Both the position numbers and the translations under genes were made by a program. From Pseudonocardia kunmingensis (GTDB lineage: Bacteria; Actinomycetota; Actinomycetes; Mycobacteriales; Pseudonocardiaceae), in contig NZ_VFPA01000005.1 of NCBI RefSeq assembly GCF_006716445.1, positions 124,001 through 188,000 of the forward strand: a DNA stretch of 64,000 bases. The letters are read 5' to 3'. Under the pieces are notes generated by a model, which saw nothing but the letters and a program-made list of their open reading frames with translations, did not search any database and was not told where the DNA came from. Positions 61,492-64,000 of the stretch are shown piece by piece; positions within the stretch are counted from its first letter, which is position 1; the number at the start of each line of letters is the position of its first letter.

Positions 61492-62313
61492 GTGCCCTGC
61501 CCCTCCGCCACCGCCACCGTGTGGGCCTCGGCCTGGTTGGTGGGCGCCGCCGCGCCCGACGACGTCCTGGACGCGCTCGCGCCCTGGGCCGACGCGCACG
61601 ACGTCCAGGCCGCCGACGTGGACACCGCACGCCTCACCGCCCTCCCCCCGCCCGGCGAGCGGGGTTCGTCGTTGACGTTCCTGCTCGCGGCGCTGCGCCG
61701 GGCCGTGGGCGGTCACGAGCCGGCCGGTCCGGCCCGGCTGGTCCTGCCTGCTCCCGGTGACGTGCGCGGGCTGCCCGGGCCGGGCGCGTTCAGCCGGGCC
61801 GCCACGGAAGCGGGCGAGGGCGTGCTGTTCCCCGGGACGAGCCTGGGCGTGGGCCTGGGCATCGTGCCCGCCCCGGTCGCCGACGGCGTCCTGCGCTGGA
61901 CGGTCCACTCGGTCGCCGATCCGGGACCGCCCGCCGAGTTCGTCGCGTTGAGCCAGGCCGAGCGCGACCTGCGCGACCAGGTGCGCCGCTCGGCGTCCGT
62001 CCTCACCTCACTGGGCGTCGCGCGGCACCGGCCCGGTGTCCGGGAGGAGATCGCCGCCGCGCTGCGGGCGCGTCCGGCGTCGCTGTGGCCCGACGGGATG
62101 CCCCCGCAGGCCCTGCGCGTGCTCCAGCACGCCGACGAGGTGGAGGCGATCCTCGCCGCCGCGTCCGTCGACGAGCCGGGCGGCGCCCTCTCCGCGTCGG
62201 CGGCCACGGCGCGCCGCGAGGCCCTGCGCCCGATCGAGACCGCCGTGCGGGTGGCCCGCCGCGCGGCCGTGGCAGAGGCCGTCCGGGTGCTGGCGAGCAG
62301 CCCCCTGGTCTAG
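61492..62313 (+). CDS. Conserved actinobacterial hypothetical protein
   Basis: A 273-residue protein without signal or membrane segment. It has a Gly/Pro-rich core (RLVLPAPGDVRGLPGPGAFS, GVGLGIVPAPVADGVLRWTV) and helical C-terminus (RREALRPIETAVRVARRAAV). I recognise the general actinobacterial type but no enzymatic motif. GTG 61492 is 6 nt after TAGCCT (61480-61485), so probably leaderless. Its TAG stop shares a CTAG tetranucleotide with the convergent M20 gene. Confidence 0.78.
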   Translation: MPCPSATATVWASAWLVGAAAPDDVLDALAPWADAHDVQAADVDTARLTALPPPGERGSSLTFLLAALRRAVGGHEPAGPARLVLPAPGDVRGLPGPGAFSRAATEAGEGVLFPGTSLGVGLGIVPAPVADGVLRWTVHSVADPGPPAEFVALSQAERDLRDQVRRSASVLTSLGVARHRPGVREEIAAALRARPASLWPDGMPPQALRVLQHADEVEAILAAASVDEPGGALSASAATARREALRPIETAVRVARRAAVAEAVRVLASSPLV

Positions 62314-63431
62314 GGGCGGCACCAGCGGTCGAGCAGCTCCCCGTACACCGTGACGGCCTGCTCGACGCGGCCGGCGAGGCAGTACTCGTCCACCACGTGG
62401 CACTGGTCGGGTTCACCCGGGCCGAGCACCACGGTCGGGGCCGCGGCGTCGTCGCCGAGCAGACCGGCCAGCACCGAGGCGTCGGTGAAGAACCGCGCGG
62501 GCGGTGCCACGTCGTCGGGCAGGCCGCTCGCCTGCAGCGCCGCGCGGACCATCCCGACGAACGGGTCGTCGGCGCCGGTGTCCAGCGGCGGGAGCACGAC
62601 GTGGTCGGCCACGTCCACGCGTTCCCCGGCCAGCAGACCCACCTGCGCCCGCAGCCGGGCGCTGTCGACGCCCGGCACGGTGCGGACGTCGAGCAGCAGC
62701 TCCGCGGAATCGGGCACCACGTTGGGTGCCACCCCGCCGCGCAGCACGCCGACGTTCGCGGTGACCGGGCCGAACCGGTCGTGCCGCGGCCAGCCGGCGT
62801 GGTCGTGCAGCGCGACCGCCGCCCGCGCCAGCCGGACGGCCGCGTTGTCGCCCAGCTCCGGTGCGGAGCCGTGGGCGGCGCGGCCGGTGGCGCGCAGCCG
62901 CATCCAGTGCGCGCCCTTGTGCCCGAGCACGAGCGCGTTGGCGGTGGGCTCGGCGACGACGAGCGGGCCGCCCCGCGCGATCGCGTCGCGGGCGGGGGTG
63001 TCGAGGCCGACCAGCCCGGTGCAGCCGGTCTCCTCGCCCGCGGTGAGCACGATCTGCACGCCGCGGCAGGCGTGCGGCTCCCGCGCGTGCGCGAGGGCAG
63101 CGGCGAGGGCCGCCGCCACCCCGGACTTCATGTCGCTCGCGCCCCGGCCCACCACCTTCTCGCCGTCGCGCTCGCCCGCGTACGGGTCCACCGACCAGTC
63201 GCCCGGCTCGGCGGGCACGGTGTCGAGGTGCCCGGTGAACGTCAGCGGCGGGCCGTCCCCGCCCCCGGTCCGGGCCACGAGCTGCTCGCGCCCCGGCGCC
63301 CACGCGAGCAGCTCGGTGCCGAACCCGGCCTCCTCGGCCAGCGCGGCGCAGTGCCGGGCCGCGGCGCCCTCGCCACCGCCGACGGTGCGGAACCGGATCA
63401 GCTCGCCGAGCAGGTCGAGCGCGCCGGTCAC
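62310..63431 (-). CDS. M20-family metallopeptidase (DapE/ArgE-like)
   Basis: A 373-residue zinc deacylase/peptidase. Metal and catalytic motifs: FTGHLDTVPAEPGDW (His, Asp), GRGASDMKSGVAA (bridging Asp), AGEETGCTGL (catalytic and metal Glu) and the C-terminal PDQCHVVDEYCL (His). Typical substrates are N-succinyl-diaminopimelate or N-acyl amino acids. Being encoded after an MFS metabolite carrier suggests a catabolic or scavenging role. GTG 63431 overlaps the transporter stop (GTGA). Confidence 0.88.
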   Translation of the reverse strand: MTGALDLLGELIRFRTVGGGEGAAARHCAALAEEAGFGTELLAWAPGREQLVARTGGGDGPPLTFTGHLDTVPAEPGDWSVDPYAGERDGEKVVGRGASDMKSGVAAALAAALAHAREPHACRGVQIVLTAGEETGCTGLVGLDTPARDAIARGGPLVVAEPTANALVLGHKGAHWMRLRATGRAAHGSAPELGDNAAVRLARAAVALHDHAGWPRHDRFGPVTANVGVLRGGVAPNVVPDSAELLLDVRTVPGVDSARLRAQVGLLAGERVDVADHVVLPPLDTGADDPFVGMVRAALQASGLPDDVAPPARFFTDASVLAGLLGDDAAAPTVVLGPGEPDQCHVVDEYCLAGRVEQAVTVYGELLDRWCRP

Positions 63432-64000
63432 CGCAGCACCTGCCCGCGCGTCTCGGGCAGGGTGAGGATCACGAGGAACGCGAGGACGGCACCCCCGGCG
63501 ACGTACCAGAAGAAGACGTGCGCCAGGCCGGCGCCGGACAGTGCCTGGATCACCAGCGGGGCCGTGCCGCCGAACGTCGCGACGGTGAGGTTGTACCAGG
63601 CGCCGATGCCCAGGCCGCGCAGCTCGGTGGGGAACAGCTCGCTCATGACCGCCGGGGCGATCGAGGTCATCGCCGTGTAGAGCCCGAGCCCCACGCAGAA
63701 CACCACGAGCATGTTCCACAGCCCCGGGCCGATCAGGCCGGACAGCGGCACGATCAGCACGGCCGTCGCGGCCGACCAGACCAGCAGCTGCGGCTTGCGG
63801 CCGAACCGGTCCGACAGCACGCCCATCGGGTACTGCAGCGCCACGAACAGCGCCGTCGCGATCGAGAGCGCCGTGAACACCTGCCCGGGATCGGCGCCAC
63901 GCGCGCTCACGGCGAACGGGGTGAGCGCGGAGAAGAAGGTGTAGTAGCAGAGCGTCGAGAGCAGCGTGAACGCGATGAGCTGGCCGACGGCCTTCGGGTG
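63428..64000 (-). CDS. MFS metabolite:H+ symporter (5' end beyond window)
   Basis: The last 191 residues of an MFS carrier of the metabolite-proton-symporter (ProP/shikimate ShiA-like) type, 5-6 helices: VGQLIAFTLLSTLCYYTFF, FGRKPQLLVW motif, MTSIAPAVMSELFPTELRG and LPETRGQVL, the usual C-terminal signature. The frame is open at base 64000, so the N-terminal half lies outside. It is coupled to the M20 peptidase gene, whose substrate it may import (inference). Confidence 0.9.
   Translation of the reverse strand, partial: HPKAVGQLIAFTLLSTLCYYTFFSALTPFAVSARGADPGQVFTALSIATALFVALQYPMGVLSDRFGRKPQLLVWSAATAVLIVPLSGLIGPGLWNMLVVFCVGLGLYTAMTSIAPAVMSELFPTELRGLGIGAWYNLTVATFGGTAPLVIQALSGAGLAHVFFWYVAGGAVLAFLVILTLPETRGQVLR

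Overview
The window is very GC-rich, gene-dense DNA from an actinomycete. The lineage markers are the mycothiol ligase MshC, several F420/PPOX-type and luciferase-like oxidoreductases, a conservon-type histidine kinase, DUF3097, DUF2237 and PAC2 proteins, a DasR-like operator at the GlcNAc genes, frequent GTG starts and many start codons placed 6-8 nt after a TANNNT box (leaderless mRNAs). Gene content fits the Pseudonocardiales (Pseudonocardia-like), but that placement is inference. I saw no rRNA, tRNA, CRISPR array, phage or insertion sequence. No gene-free stretch exceeds 300 bp; the longest are 57356-57647 (promoter region between two divergent glycosyltransferases) and 44622-44944 (divergent promoter region, plus a possible N-terminal extension of the kinase).

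Layout. 1-6.6 kb: housekeeping (metH cut by the left edge, PAC2, an MFS pump, small conserved proteins, mshC). 6.7-8.7 kb: autoregulated TetR plus FAD monooxygenase. 8.7-12 kb: N-acetylglucosamine catabolic operon nagK-SIS-nagA behind a dre-like site. 12.1-12.8 kb: MNT-HEPN toxin-antitoxin pair. 12.8-16.1 kb: MoxR ATPase and VWA protein. 16.1-18.7 kb: a MerR-type promoter in front of a quinone-oxidoreductase-like gene and an MFS pump. 18.7-25 kb: ApbE-like FMN transferase, fatty-acid desaturase, L,D-transpeptidase/BlaI/M56 peptidase module, DHA2 pump, methyltransferase. 25-30 kb: CGNR regulator, luciferase-like oxidoreductase, CrtU-like flavoprotein, compact family A DNA polymerase. 30-33 kb: two divergent ArsR-SRPBCC modules around a shared operator array; one pair appears to have become a single fused ORF. 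33-36 kb: GDSL esterase and a flippase-kinase fusion. 36-43 kb: a candidate prenylated phenolic lipid/quinone locus (FAD hydroxylase, type III PKS, UbiG-like methyltransferase, UbiA prenyltransferase, geranylgeranyl-reductase-like enzyme). 43-47.6 kb: orphan Tat-exported binding protein divergent from a NIT-HAMP kinase. 47.7-51.5 kb: paired acyl-CoA dehydrogenases and a succinate-semialdehyde dehydrogenase. 51.6-58.5 kb: membrane polysaccharide cluster. 58.6-61.3 kb: SPFH/NfeD and DUF3097. 61.5-64 kb: a conserved hypothetical, an M20 peptidase and an MFS carrier cut by the right edge.

The most unusual signals are a 49-bp palindrome family with three copies, each between convergent genes and in two cases supplying the last codons and stop of a protein; the ArsR-SRPBCC fusion that seems to have arisen by a frameshift plus a lost stop; three AACC-N4-GGTT operator cores spaced in multiples of 29 bp; the type III PKS/UbiA locus; and the flippase-kinase fusion. 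Operons here are tightly coupled, with TGATG or GTGA overlaps at most internal gene junctions.
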